Shown in pieces: positions 1 to 6,385 of a DNA stretch of 8,067 nucleotides. The notes under the pieces were generated by a model. That model was not told the DNA's origin. It saw nothing but the letters and a program-made list of their open reading frames with translations, and did no database searches. The translations under genes and the position numbers were made by a program. Source of the stretch: Clostridia bacterium (GTDB taxonomy: Bacteria; Bacillota; Clostridia; Oscillospirales; CAG-382); contig CAAEDF010000145.1 of NCBI GenBank assembly GCA_900754535.1, positions 1 through 8,067 on the forward strand, read 5' to 3'. How positions within the stretch are numbered: position 1 is the first letter of the stretch; the number at the start of each line of letters is the position of its first letter.

Positions 1-241
1 CATCGGCTCGCTCAGGGCGGGCATGGAGTTTGACGGCACGGTCAGGAACGTGGCCGACTTCGGCGCGTTTGTGGATATCGGCGTTCATCAGGACGGATTG
101 GTGCACATATCAAAGCTTGCAAAGGGATTTGTCCGCAATGCCGCGGACGCCGTATCGGTGGGCGACGTGATAAAGGTGCGCGTGCTTGACGTGGACATGA
201 CACGAAAACGCATATCGCTTGAACGCGTGTTTGAAAAATAG
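1..241 (+). CDS. tex: Tex-family transcription accessory protein, C-terminal S1 domain (5' end outside window)
   Basis: Only the last 79 residues are present; the frame is open from base 2 and ends at TAG 239-241. They form a single S1/OB-fold RNA-binding domain: a GTVRNVADFGAFVDIG core, then GLVHIS, then a VGDVIKVRVLDVD strand and a closing RKRISL strand. The string DFGAFVDIGVHQDGLVHIS is the form typical of the C-terminal S1 domain of Tex, a cytoplasmic nucleic-acid-binding protein tied to transcription and toxin-gene expression in other bacteria. Ending a few residues after RKRISL is also usual for Tex. The ATG at 23 is internal methionine, not the start, since the domain already runs in frame from the window edge. 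Other S1 proteins (a ribosomal S1-like protein or polynucleotide phosphorylase) are possible but fit less well. No terminator is visible before the next gene, 84 bases downstream, so the two may be co-transcribed. Confidence 0.78.
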   Translation, partial: IGSLRAGMEFDGTVRNVADFGAFVDIGVHQDGLVHISKLAKGFVRNAADAVSVGDVIKVRVLDVDMTRKRISLERVFEK

Positions 242-325
242 CACCGTTTCACGTGCGTCTGTACCGCCACGGGTCGATTTTCCGGCTTTGGGGCAGGATA
301 CATGAAGAGAGAAGAGAGAAGAGAG

Positions 326-1282
326 ATGAAAAAAACATTTATATCGGCGGCTGTTGTCCTTTTTGCCGTTACGCTTGTAATATTCGGAATATATGCGCTC
401 AACCGGGCGGAAACACCGGATCCTTCCGCTCCTTTTTCGGGTAATACGGAAAATCCCCCCGCCTCTTTTTCCGATGACGCCGACCCAGGCTCCGGCGAAT
501 CTTATCCGGCGTCCGGAAGCTCGGATACCGAAAGCTCGGACACCGAAAGCTTTTCCGAAATATCGGCGGATGACCCGTCGTCGGACGAGTCACGCGGCGG
601 TCAGCCTTCAATGCCGCCCGAGGTCAGCCTGCCCGAAAAGGATCCGAACAAGAAATATGTCGCTTTCACCTTTGACGACGGACCTTATACGCCCGTGACT
701 TCAAAGATACTTGACAAGCTTGAACAAACAGGGGGAAGGGCGACCTTTTTTGCGGTGGGAAACCGTGTCAATCCGACGACGGGCGCAGTGCTTAAACGTG
801 CGTCGGAGATGGGCTGTGAGATAGGCAGCCATTCGTATACGCATACGGCGTATTTTCATAACTGTACGGACGAGCAGATGAAATCCGAGCTGGAAATGGC
901 GCGTAAGGCAATAGCCGAGCACGTCGGGACCGATGTCATGTGCATGCGTCCGCCGGGCGGCAGCATAACGGAAAGACGTCAGCGGGAGTGCGGATACGCG
1001 GTAATACTCTGGTCGGTGGATTCACAGGACTGGAAGCTGAGCGGCAAGGGCGACGGGCGGGAAGAAAATATCCGCGCCATCGCCGACAATGTCCTTTCAA
1101 CGGTAAAGGACGGCGATATAATACTCATGCATGATCTTTATGAAAATACCTATGAGGCATTTTGTATCATCGCCGATACGCTCAGGGAGCGCGGGTATGA
1201 GCTCGTAACCGTGTCCGAGCTGCTTGAGCTTGATGAAAGCTGCATCGGCAGGAAGTATTACAGAGCAGGACTTTGGAAATGA
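326..1282 (+). CDS. Membrane-anchored polysaccharide deacetylase (NodB domain, carbohydrate esterase 4 type)
   Basis: Predicted zinc-dependent deacetylase acting outside the membrane on N-acetylated cell-wall or surface polysaccharide. From the ATG at 326 the protein is 318 residues. Residues 1-25 are MKK plus a hydrophobic helix (signal anchor); about 28-104 is a Ser/Asp/Glu/Pro-rich linker; about 110-300 is the catalytic domain. All five NodB motifs are present: TFDDGP (115-120, catalytic and metal Asp), HSYTH (169-173, metal His), RPPGG (208-212), WSVDSQDW (229-236) and LMHD (267-270). I prefer ATG 326 to the in-frame ATG 302: 326 puts the Lys pair directly before the helix and has a GAGAAGAGAG purine run just upstream, whereas 302 adds a charged octapeptide and has only a weak site. 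Peptidoglycan is the likeliest substrate (PdaA-like or PgdA-like), but that is inferred. The intact motifs suggest an active enzyme. Confidence 0.9.
   Translation: MKKTFISAAVVLFAVTLVIFGIYALNRAETPDPSAPFSGNTENPPASFSDDADPGSGESYPASGSSDTESSDTESFSEISADDPSSDESRGGQPSMPPEVSLPEKDPNKKYVAFTFDDGPYTPVTSKILDKLEQTGGRATFFAVGNRVNPTTGAVLKRASEMGCEIGSHSYTHTAYFHNCTDEQMKSELEMARKAIAEHVGTDVMCMRPPGGSITERRQRECGYAVILWSVDSQDWKLSGKGDGREENIRAIADNVLSTVKDGDIILMHDLYENTYEAFCIIADTLRERGYELVTVSELLELDESCIGRKYYRAGLWK
517..546 (+). repeat. 15-bp tandem repeat inside the deacetylase linker
   Basis: Two adjacent copies of AAGCTCGGATACCGA (517-531) and AAGCTCGGACACCGA (532-546), differing at one base (T526/C541). They encode repeated SSDTE units in the Ser/Asp-rich linker between membrane anchor and catalytic domain. 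The length is a multiple of three, so slippage here would lengthen or shorten the linker without breaking the frame. Confidence 0.85.
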
Positions 1283-1375
1283 TTTTTCCCGAGTCAGCGT
1301 TTCACGGTTCCGGCGCCGCAGACACCCTGCCGGGACCGGCGGCGGTTTCGGATACAGGGACGGGACGGTAAAACG

Positions 1376-1417
1376 AAAAACAGCGGACGAGGCGATCCTG
1401 CTTCGTACGCTGTTTTT
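1376..1417. terminator. Bidirectional intrinsic terminator between convergent genes
   Basis: Hairpin with left arm AAAAACAGCG-G-ACGA (1376-1390) and right arm TCGT-A-CGCTGTTTTT (1403-1417). There is one G/A mismatch and a 12-base loop. The right arm ends in five T on the + strand and the left arm gives five T on the - strand. It lies 94 bases after the deacetylase stop and about 50 bases after the PAP2 stop, so it can end both convergent transcripts. The remainder of 1283-1467 shows no gene. Confidence 0.85.
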
Positions 1418-1467
1418 ATTTATATTGCCGGCATTCCGGGTTTTCGGGCGCAACTCAATCGGCTTTT

Positions 1468-2145
1468 TCAAAAGTATTCCGCAGGCATATCTGCGGGAGG
1501 CTTTGTCTTCCATATGTGATATACGACTATGTATATGGGCACGAAGAACGCGACCGCGAGATATACGTCTATTACGGAATGCTGCTTTATCAGCACGGTC
1601 GATGCGCATATAAGCGCCGAGAGCACGCACGCCGCCGTCTTTATCACCGGCTTTCCGCGAAGACACCTGCTTTTCAGCACCGCTGCGGCAAGCACGAGCG
1701 AGACCAGCGCGTGCATGGACGGAAGTATGCCGGCCGGCATATCCGGATTATCTATGCTGTAAAGGAATTTTACCGCGTCGGTAAGAAGGTTGTCGCGCGG
1801 GAACACGTCGGGTCTGAGAGTGTGCGTACTGGGATAAAAGGTGCATACCAGCATGCTTGAGATCAGCGATATGTACAGCAGTTTTGTCACGTTTATGAAA
1901 TCGGTCCTGTCCTTTATCAGAAAATACAGCTGCACGGCGGCAATATAAAAAAACCACATCGAATACGGGATTATGAATATTTCCGAAAACGGTATCACGT
2001 CATCAAGGGGCGAATGGATGATGTGGTAGTTCATCATCGGGGTAAAATGCACCACCAGTTCGTACCATATAAAGTGCGGTATCCAATATAAAAGCAGTAA
2101 TGCTTCCCTGTGTGAAGCCATAAAGCTGCCGAAACGTTTTATCAT
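1468..2145 (-). CDS. PAP2-superfamily integral membrane phosphatase or lipid phosphotransferase
   Basis: A 225-residue membrane protein with about six hydrophobic segments (roughly 15-33, 53-77, 86-104, 138-157, 168-186, 194-211). PAP2 catalytic motifs are visible in order: YPSTHTLRP (104-112; the RP of motif 1), PSMH (142-145; motif 2, His145) and STVLIKQHSVID (182-193; motif 3, His189 and Asp193). The KQH-x-x-x-D form of motif 3 is typical of the Aur1/inositolphosphotransferase-like branch rather than classic PgpB enzymes. Known members remove or transfer phosphate groups on lipid substrates at the outer membrane face; the substrate here is unknown. Start ATG 2145 is preceded by GGAAAGGA at a rather long spacing of about 13 bases, and the upstream frame offers no better ATG. 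It has its own promoter (2192-2220) and converges on the deacetylase, sharing the terminator at 1376-1417. Confidence 0.85.
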   Translation of the reverse strand: MIKRFGSFMASHREALLLLYWIPHFIWYELVVHFTPMMNYHIIHSPLDDVIPFSEIFIIPYSMWFFYIAAVQLYFLIKDRTDFINVTKLLYISLISSMLVCTFYPSTHTLRPDVFPRDNLLTDAVKFLYSIDNPDMPAGILPSMHALVSLVLAAAVLKSRCLRGKPVIKTAACVLSALICASTVLIKQHSVIDVYLAVAFFVPIYIVVYHIWKTKPPADMPAEYF

Positions 2146-2191
2146 GATCGATATCCGATCCTTTCCGAAGCAGTTTCCCGGTTTGCATAAG

Positions 2192-2220
2192 AGTATATCA
2201 CTTCTTTTTCTTATTTACAA
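2192..2220 (-). promoter_or_regulatory. Sigma-A type promoter of the PAP2 gene
   Basis: On the minus strand: -35 TTGTAA (2220-2215), 17-base spacer, -10 TATACT (2197-2192). Transcription would start near 2185, giving a leader of about 40 bases before the ATG at 2145. Both boxes are close to consensus at the optimal spacing. Confidence 0.75.
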
Positions 2221-2228
2221 GCTTTATT

Positions 2229-2269
2229 GCCGCGAAAAACGAAAAAGGCCAAAACGCGGCCCTTTTTCG
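2229..2269. terminator. Orphan terminator-like hairpin in the divergent region
   Basis: CGAAAAAGGCC (2240-2250) pairs with GGCCCTTTTTCG (2258-2269) with one bulged base. On the - strand the arm is followed by TTTTTCG (2238-2232), giving a good intrinsic terminator shape in that direction. An alternative stem GCCGCG (2229-2234) / CGCGGC (2255-2260), followed by CCTTTTT, uses the same right arm on the + strand, so the two folds exclude each other. The element lies upstream of both flanking promoters and is therefore in neither predicted mRNA. Confidence 0.5.
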
Positions 2270-2396
2270 CCGTGACGGCCATGACGACATATGCCGACGG
2301 GAGCGGGGCTCCTGCATTCATTATTTCAATAAACGATTATGCGCTTAATTTCCTGCCGGAAAAATAATTTTTGCATATCAATTTGCACTTTATTTG

Positions 2397-2425
2397 TTGC
2401 AATCGGCAAAGGCGTGTGCTATTAT
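2397..2425 (+). promoter_or_regulatory. Sigma-A type promoter of the MATE gene
   Basis: -35 TTGCAA (2397-2402), 17-base spacer, -10 TATTAT (2420-2425). The predicted start is near 2432. The -35 box lies in a short inverted repeat, TTGC-n5-GCAA (2397-2409), which could be an operator, but that is speculative. Confidence 0.75.
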
Positions 2426-2525
2426 ATAAAATAATGGGCCAAAGCGGGTAAGACGGAAAATGCTTTTCGGTCGGGCTTCGCCTGTGCCCGGAATACTCAA
2501 TCAGAACAGGTCGTTGCTTTTAATC

Positions 2526-3878
2526 ATGATCACAGATATGTCAACCGGCAATCCCAGAAAGCTTCTTTTCTCCTTTTGCCTTCCCATGCTTGTTTCGGTT
2601 GCGTTTCAGCAGCTGTACAGCTTTGTGGACAGCGTTGTGGCGGGGCAGTTTATCTCGGCCGATCCGGTCATATCCGAAAACGCCGTTGCCGCAATAGGAG
2701 TTTCCACTCCCGTAACGCTTGTCTTTATGGCGATCGCAACCGGGTCGAATATCGGCTGCTCCGTGCTTATTTCGCAGCTTTTCGGCGCGAAAAAAATAAA
2801 ACAGATGAAGACCGCGGTGTATACGTCGATCCTCTCCGTTCTCGTTTTGTCCGTCCTGCTAACCGTTGCAGGTCTGATCTTTGCCCGCCCGATACTCGAA
2901 TGGCTCGAGACCCCTGCCGAGATAATGGACGACAGCCTGCTGTATCTCAACATATATATTTTTTCACTGTTCTTTTTATTCCTTTACAATATCTCCAACG
3001 GTATTTTCACAGCTCTCGGGGATTCAAAAACGCCGCTCTATTTCCTTATCTTCTCGTCGCTGCTGAACGTAGTGCTGGATCTTGTGTTTGTAATATGCTT
3101 CGGCATGGGTGTCGGGGGCGTAGGCTGGGCTACCTTTATAGCGCAGACGATCTCGGCGGTGCTCGCCTTCTTTACCCTTGTCGGCAGAATCCGCGCCTTT
3201 GAGGTCGAGGGAAGGGTGCAGGTGTTCTCCTTCCCGATGCTCGGCCGCCTTGCGCTTTTTGCCGTGCCCAGCATATTGCAGCAGTCATTCGTCGCCGTCG
3301 GCAATCTTGCCATCCAGGGCCTTATAAACGGCTACGGTCCGTCGGTCATCGCGGGCTTTTCGTCGGCGCTCAAGCTCAACGCCTTTGCCATAACCTGCTT
3401 TAACACGGTGTCCGGCGGCGTATCGTCCTATACTGCCCAAAATATCGGCGCGGGCAAGCATGAAAGAGTATCTCATGGGCTCAGAGCCGCCATACTTCTG
3501 CTTCTTTTGCTCGTCGCTCCGCTTGCACTGCTCTTTTATTTCTTCGCGCCTCAGATGCTGGGAATAATATTGCAAGACGGAAGTGTTGACGCAATAGGCG
3601 TCGGCGCGGTATTCATGCGCTGGGTGGCTCCCTTCTATTTTGCAATTGCCGCAAAGATCGTGTCGGACGGCGTGCTCAGGGGTGCGGGGGCCTTAAGGTA
3701 TTTTATGATATCCACCTTTGTGGACCTTCTCATACGCGTCGCGCTCTCTTATGTGCTCAACGGATACTGCGGATATATGTCGATAGTCTATGCGTGGATA
3801 ATCGGATGGGTGGTTTCAAGCCTGCTTTCCATCGTATTTTACCGCGGCGGCGTATGGAAGAAAAAAGCGGCGGCATGA
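2526..3878 (+). CDS. MATE-family multidrug/toxin efflux transporter
   Basis: Predicted cation-coupled antiporter of the MATE family (NorM/DinF-like fold) with about 12 membrane helices in two related halves. From ATG 2526 it is 450 residues, the family's normal size. The N-terminus matches the usual MATE opening: TGNPRKLLFSFCLPML, then QQLYSFVDSVVAGQFI, followed by IGVSTPV and the conserved first-half helices. The second half begins around LGRLALFAVPSILQQS and contains SSALKLNAFA, TAQNIGAG and the late GAGALRYF/DLLIRVALSY segment. The ATG at 2460 extends the frame by 22 residues that look unlike a MATE N-terminus. Neither start has a strong ribosome site, and ATG 2538 is a third option, so the start is uncertain by a few codons. 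The substrate cannot be told from sequence. It is probably a single-gene transcript from the promoter at 2397-2425. Confidence 0.92.
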   Translation: MITDMSTGNPRKLLFSFCLPMLVSVAFQQLYSFVDSVVAGQFISADPVISENAVAAIGVSTPVTLVFMAIATGSNIGCSVLISQLFGAKKIKQMKTAVYTSILSVLVLSVLLTVAGLIFARPILEWLETPAEIMDDSLLYLNIYIFSLFFLFLYNISNGIFTALGDSKTPLYFLIFSSLLNVVLDLVFVICFGMGVGGVGWATFIAQTISAVLAFFTLVGRIRAFEVEGRVQVFSFPMLGRLALFAVPSILQQSFVAVGNLAIQGLINGYGPSVIAGFSSALKLNAFAITCFNTVSGGVSSYTAQNIGAGKHERVSHGLRAAILLLLLLVAPLALLFYFFAPQMLGIILQDGSVDAIGVGAVFMRWVAPFYFAIAAKIVSDGVLRGAGALRYFMISTFVDLLIRVALSYVLNGYCGYMSIVYAWIIGWVVSSLLSIVFYRGGVWKKKAAA

Positions 3879-3981
3879 ACTTTCTTTCCGCTTTGCGTCC
3901 GTCCCGGGCGGCTCGTTTCGGATCAATGCTTTCCATGCCGGGTTATGCCGGTATTCGGATATAAATCACCGATTTTGTCAG

Positions 3982-3987
3982 AAAGGA
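3982..3987 (+). promoter_or_regulatory. Ribosome binding site of the DUF4127 gene
   Basis: AAAGGA ends 7 bases before ATG 3995, an ideal spacing that fixes the start and agrees with the signal peptide beginning there. Bases 3879-3981 hold no gene and no clear terminator; a TATAAA at 3960-3965 has no matching -35 box. Confidence 0.8.
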
Positions 3988-3994
3988 AAAAGAC

Positions 3995-6028
3995 ATGAAA
4001 AAGAAAGCAAAAAGGATGCTGTCCTCGTTTTTGGCATTTATGCTTGCCGCCGTCTGCGTGCTGCCGGTCACGGCAGGCGTTTCGGCCGCACCGGACAATC
4101 TGCGCGGCTCGCTTACCTCCACATCCGCGGTTTATATTCAGGACGGATACCTTATAGTCTCCGAGGATATGACTGTTGAGGACGTAAAGCTGATGTTCGA
4201 CGCCGATGTGCAGGTGGTTTCGGGAAACGGACTTGCCGGTACTGGCGCGTATGTGACTGTTGGAGATGAGCGTATGGATATCGTTCTTCGCGGCGACGTA
4301 AACGGCGACGGCAAGGTAAATGCGGTTGATTATCTTCTGGCAAAACGAGCAGTGCTGGGAACGGCGTCGCTTGAGGGCGCGTACTATGCGGCGGCCTGCT
4401 ACGGCGGCGGCTCAAGCGCGGGCCCGGCGGACTATCTGAAGCTCAAGCGCCATGTGCTCGGCGTCGATAAGGGCGAAAAATTCGAAAAGGATTACAACGG
4501 CACCAAGGTGGCGTATGTCCCGCTTGACGACCGCCCCGTGAACGTCGACCGCGTGCTCTATCTTGCTCAGAGCGCCGGCCTTGATATAATCATGCCGGAC
4601 GCCGACCTTTATTCCACAAAGCTCGACGGTACGGGCACCAACAGCAACGGCACCAAGCTGGGCGATCCTCAGGCGCTTGCCGACTGGCTGCGGGAAGCGG
4701 ATAAGAGCTGCGATTATTTTGTCATCTCGCTTGACCAGATGATGTCCGGCGGTCTCGTCGGCTCGCGTTATCTTACAAATACCGACCTTTCGGCGGAGTA
4801 TGAGATAATAGATCTTATCGTGTCGCTCAGCAGGACAAACACGGTGTATGTTTTCGATACGGTCATGCGCCTCGCCTCCACCGTCAATTTCAACGGTATG
4901 GGGCAGGCCGAATATAACGAGACGAGAAGCTACTGCTCCGTCGCCCGCAAGACTCTTTCCGGTGCGGAGCTGACGATAGACAATATTGTCGCCGGCTATC
5001 CCTACGGAGCCAACGGAGCGGAAATAAGCACCTCGCTTACCGAGCGGCAGAAGCAAAACACTTTTGCCTCAAGAGAGCGCAAGCTGCGCATCATCGACAG
5101 ACTGCTCAGGAACGGCGGAGATACGCTTGAATACCTGTATATCGGCGTTGACGATTCGACCCCGAATATCAATATCCAGACCAATGATATAAACTATATC
5201 AAATCTCTTATGGGTGACAATGCCACGCTTTTTGCCGGCACGGATGAGCTGGGCATGCTTTCAATGGCAAGACTGGTCGGTGATCTGTACGGACAGCAGG
5301 TGAACGCATGCGTGCGTTACTTCGGCGGCGGTGCAGACCTCGCGGCGGACGGCTTTGACATCGAGACTCTGCGCGAGAACCTCACCAAACACCTTACTTC
5401 GATAAACGTAGGAGTAAAGTACACTTCGGAGGGCACTGATTTTGAGATACTCGTGCTTACCAGGTGCTCCAATGCTTCATATTATTCGGAACAGATAATA
5501 AAGAGACTGAAGGCAAACATCGCTTCAAAGATCCCCACGGTCGTTATTGACGCGTCAACCGATCCGGGAAGCGGCGCGCTTGCCGGGGCGCTTGTCGACA
5601 GCGAACTTCCGCTTACGATGCTTCTGGGCTATTCAAGCTGGAATACGGTCGGCAACGCGATCGGTATTGCGGTCTCACAGGGTGTGGCGCGGCTGAATTA
5701 CCTGAAGTTCAGCTCCGAGGTGACTCAGGCGTCAAACGAAGCTTTCATTAAGACGATGACGTTTGCCTATATCAAGGACATAACGTATATCATCGAAAAG
5801 AACCGGTATCTCAACCCGTCCACAGACAGCGACACGCTCGGCAACTGGATGATGGGCGGCGAGCTGGGCGGAAACGTGATACTTTCGCGCATAAACGGCA
5901 AAAGCTTTATTTCGGATCTGTCCGATTATGAGACGGGGAAGGTATCGTCCGTGCGGCTTTCGAATTTCCGCTTCCCGTGGAAGAGGACCTTTGAGCTTAC
6001 GTTTGATATCGGCGTAACCCTTGAGTGA
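3995..6028 (+). CDS. Secreted DUF4127 protein with N-terminal dockerin-like segment
   Basis: 677 residues. Residues 1-31 are a Sec signal peptide: KKKAKR, hydrophobic core about 9-27, likely cleavage after GVSA or GVSAA. Residues about 40-99 are a small beta-rich region (DMTVEDVKLMF, GTGAYVTVGDE). Residues 100-156 resemble a dockerin type I pair: the first loop GDVNGDGKVNAVDYLLAKR is a full EF-hand-like calcium site (Asp101, Asn103, Asp105, Asp112), while the second, ACYGGGSSAGPADYLKLKR, keeps the helix but has lost the DxNxD ligands. Residues about 170-677 match DUF4127: VPLDDRPVN (175-183), SLDQMMSGGLVGSR (245-258), GVDDSTPN (384-391), GTDEL (415-419), WNTVGNAIG (549-557) and FPWKRTFE (660-667). 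DUF4127 has no established function; its conserved acidic pairs could bind metal, but that is only inference. The gene is followed by no terminator of its own before the T-box promoter. Confidence 0.85.
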   Translation: MKKKAKRMLSSFLAFMLAAVCVLPVTAGVSAAPDNLRGSLTSTSAVYIQDGYLIVSEDMTVEDVKLMFDADVQVVSGNGLAGTGAYVTVGDERMDIVLRGDVNGDGKVNAVDYLLAKRAVLGTASLEGAYYAAACYGGGSSAGPADYLKLKRHVLGVDKGEKFEKDYNGTKVAYVPLDDRPVNVDRVLYLAQSAGLDIIMPDADLYSTKLDGTGTNSNGTKLGDPQALADWLREADKSCDYFVISLDQMMSGGLVGSRYLTNTDLSAEYEIIDLIVSLSRTNTVYVFDTVMRLASTVNFNGMGQAEYNETRSYCSVARKTLSGAELTIDNIVAGYPYGANGAEISTSLTERQKQNTFASRERKLRIIDRLLRNGGDTLEYLYIGVDDSTPNINIQTNDINYIKSLMGDNATLFAGTDELGMLSMARLVGDLYGQQVNACVRYFGGGADLAADGFDIETLRENLTKHLTSINVGVKYTSEGTDFEILVLTRCSNASYYSEQIIKRLKANIASKIPTVVIDASTDPGSGALAGALVDSELPLTMLLGYSSWNTVGNAIGIAVSQGVARLNYLKFSSEVTQASNEAFIKTMTFAYIKDITYIIEKNRYLNPSTDSDTLGNWMMGGELGGNVILSRINGKSFISDLSDYETGKVSSVRLSNFRFPWKRTFELTFDIGVTLE

Positions 6029-6047
6029 AAAAAATATAATTTTGCTA

Positions 6048-6076
6048 TTGACAAACCCGCTTTGGAGTGATATAAT
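6048..6076 (+). promoter_or_regulatory. Consensus sigma-A promoter driving the T-box and trpB2
   Basis: -35 TTGACA (6048-6053), 17-base spacer, -10 TATAAT (6071-6076): a perfect match to consensus at the optimal spacing. It starts only 20 bases after the DUF4127 stop. Transcription should begin around 6082-6084, just before Stem I of the T-box. Such a strong constitutive promoter fits control by attenuation downstream. Confidence 0.95.
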
Positions 6077-6082
6077 GTGCTA

Positions 6083-6351
6083 AACCGTTGATGAAGTGTG
6101 AGTAAGTTCGCAGGATACCGGCACAGAGAGTTGCGGATGGTGGGATCGCAGCGCGGAGAATCGGACCGAATGGGCTTCGGAGGGCGAGCCGAATCAAGTA
6201 GGTGAGACGGAGTAGGAGCTCCGTAAACAAAACCGGTATGTGTTTGCATACGTCGAGAGGGCGCTTTTCGGCGTCAAGTTGGGTGGCACCGCAGGCTGAT
6301 TTTTTACGCCTGTCCCAGCAGTTAAATCTATAACTGCGGGACAGGCGTTTT
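6083..6351 (+). ncRNA. T-box riboswitch leader, tRNA-Trp specific
   Basis: Stem I: GAAG (6093-6096) pairs with CTTC (6175-6178) below the specifier loop, and TTCG (6107-6110) pairs with CGAA (6167-6170) above it. The 5' side of the loop carries the conserved AGTA (6101-6104), with a kink-turn-like TGAT/GGA below. The codon facing it is TGG (6171-6173), followed by a purine, so the specifier is Trp. The apical part has the typical AGAGAG (6125-6130) and TGGTGGGA. A linker hairpin ACGGAG/CTCCGT (6207-6224) follows. The T-box is GGGTGGCACCGCA (6281-6293). Antiterminator: GTTGGG (6278-6283)/CCCAGC (6314-6319), bulge TGGCACC (6284-6290), upper stem GCAGGC (6291-6296)/GCCTGT (6308-6313). Uncharged tRNA-Trp pairing with TGG and with TGGC should stabilise this and allow transcription into trpB2. 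The bulge C (6287) fits the G discriminator base of bacterial tRNA-Trp. Confidence 0.95.
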
Positions 6352-6354
6352 GTT
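6306..6354 (+). terminator. T-box regulated intrinsic terminator
   Basis: Left arm ACGCCTGTCCC, bulged A6317, GCAGTTA (6306-6324); loop AATCTA (6325-6330); right arm TAACTGC-GGGACAGGCGT (6331-6348); tail TTTTGTTTT. Bases 6308-6319 are shared with the antiterminator, so the two folds exclude each other. Because no other terminator follows the DUF4127 gene, this one may also stop read-through from it. Confidence 0.95.
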
Positions 6355-6385
6355 TTGCCCCGCAAAGAAAGGACGGCACAAAGCC

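Larger units (their letters stand above)
2146..2525. other. Divergent intergenic control region (PAP2 <- / -> MATE)
   Basis: This stretch has no convincing gene. Reading left to right it holds the PAP2 leader, the PAP2 promoter (- strand), a terminator-like hairpin (2229-2269), a small GGAGC/GCTCC hairpin (2300-2312), an AT-rich segment with three TTGCA copies (2371, 2383, 2397), and the MATE promoter (+ strand). Bases 2460-2525 are coding only if the earlier MATE start is used. Confidence 0.6.

Noticed and set aside
1097..1666. 189-residue minus-strand ORF spanning the convergent gene ends
   Set aside because: It runs through the bidirectional terminator and overlaps both the deacetylase and the PAP2 gene; basic, low-quality composition.
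2211..2321. 36-residue minus-strand ORF in the divergent spacer
   Set aside because: No ribosome site upstream, it overlaps the terminator-like hairpin and the PAP2 promoter, and the product shows no recognisable feature.
2460..2525. ATG 2460 as the MATE start
   Set aside because: The extra 22 residues do not look like a MATE N-terminus, while the sequence from 2526 begins as most family members do. Kept as a possibility only, since no start has a strong ribosome site.
3935..3951. Direct repeat ATGCCGG x2 between MATE and DUF4127 genes
   Set aside because: Only seven bases long, no hairpin or T-run, and no promoter link; likely chance.
4412..5056. 214-residue minus-strand ORF inside the DUF4127 gene
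   Set aside because: Antisense shadow of a well-supported gene; no family resemblance and no ribosome site noted.
6350..6385. TTG at 6350 as an earlier start for trpB2, adding 12 residues
   Set aside because: It sits in the T-tail of the T-box terminator, has no ribosome site, and the extra residues do not resemble the family. ATG 6386 has AAAGGA upstream.
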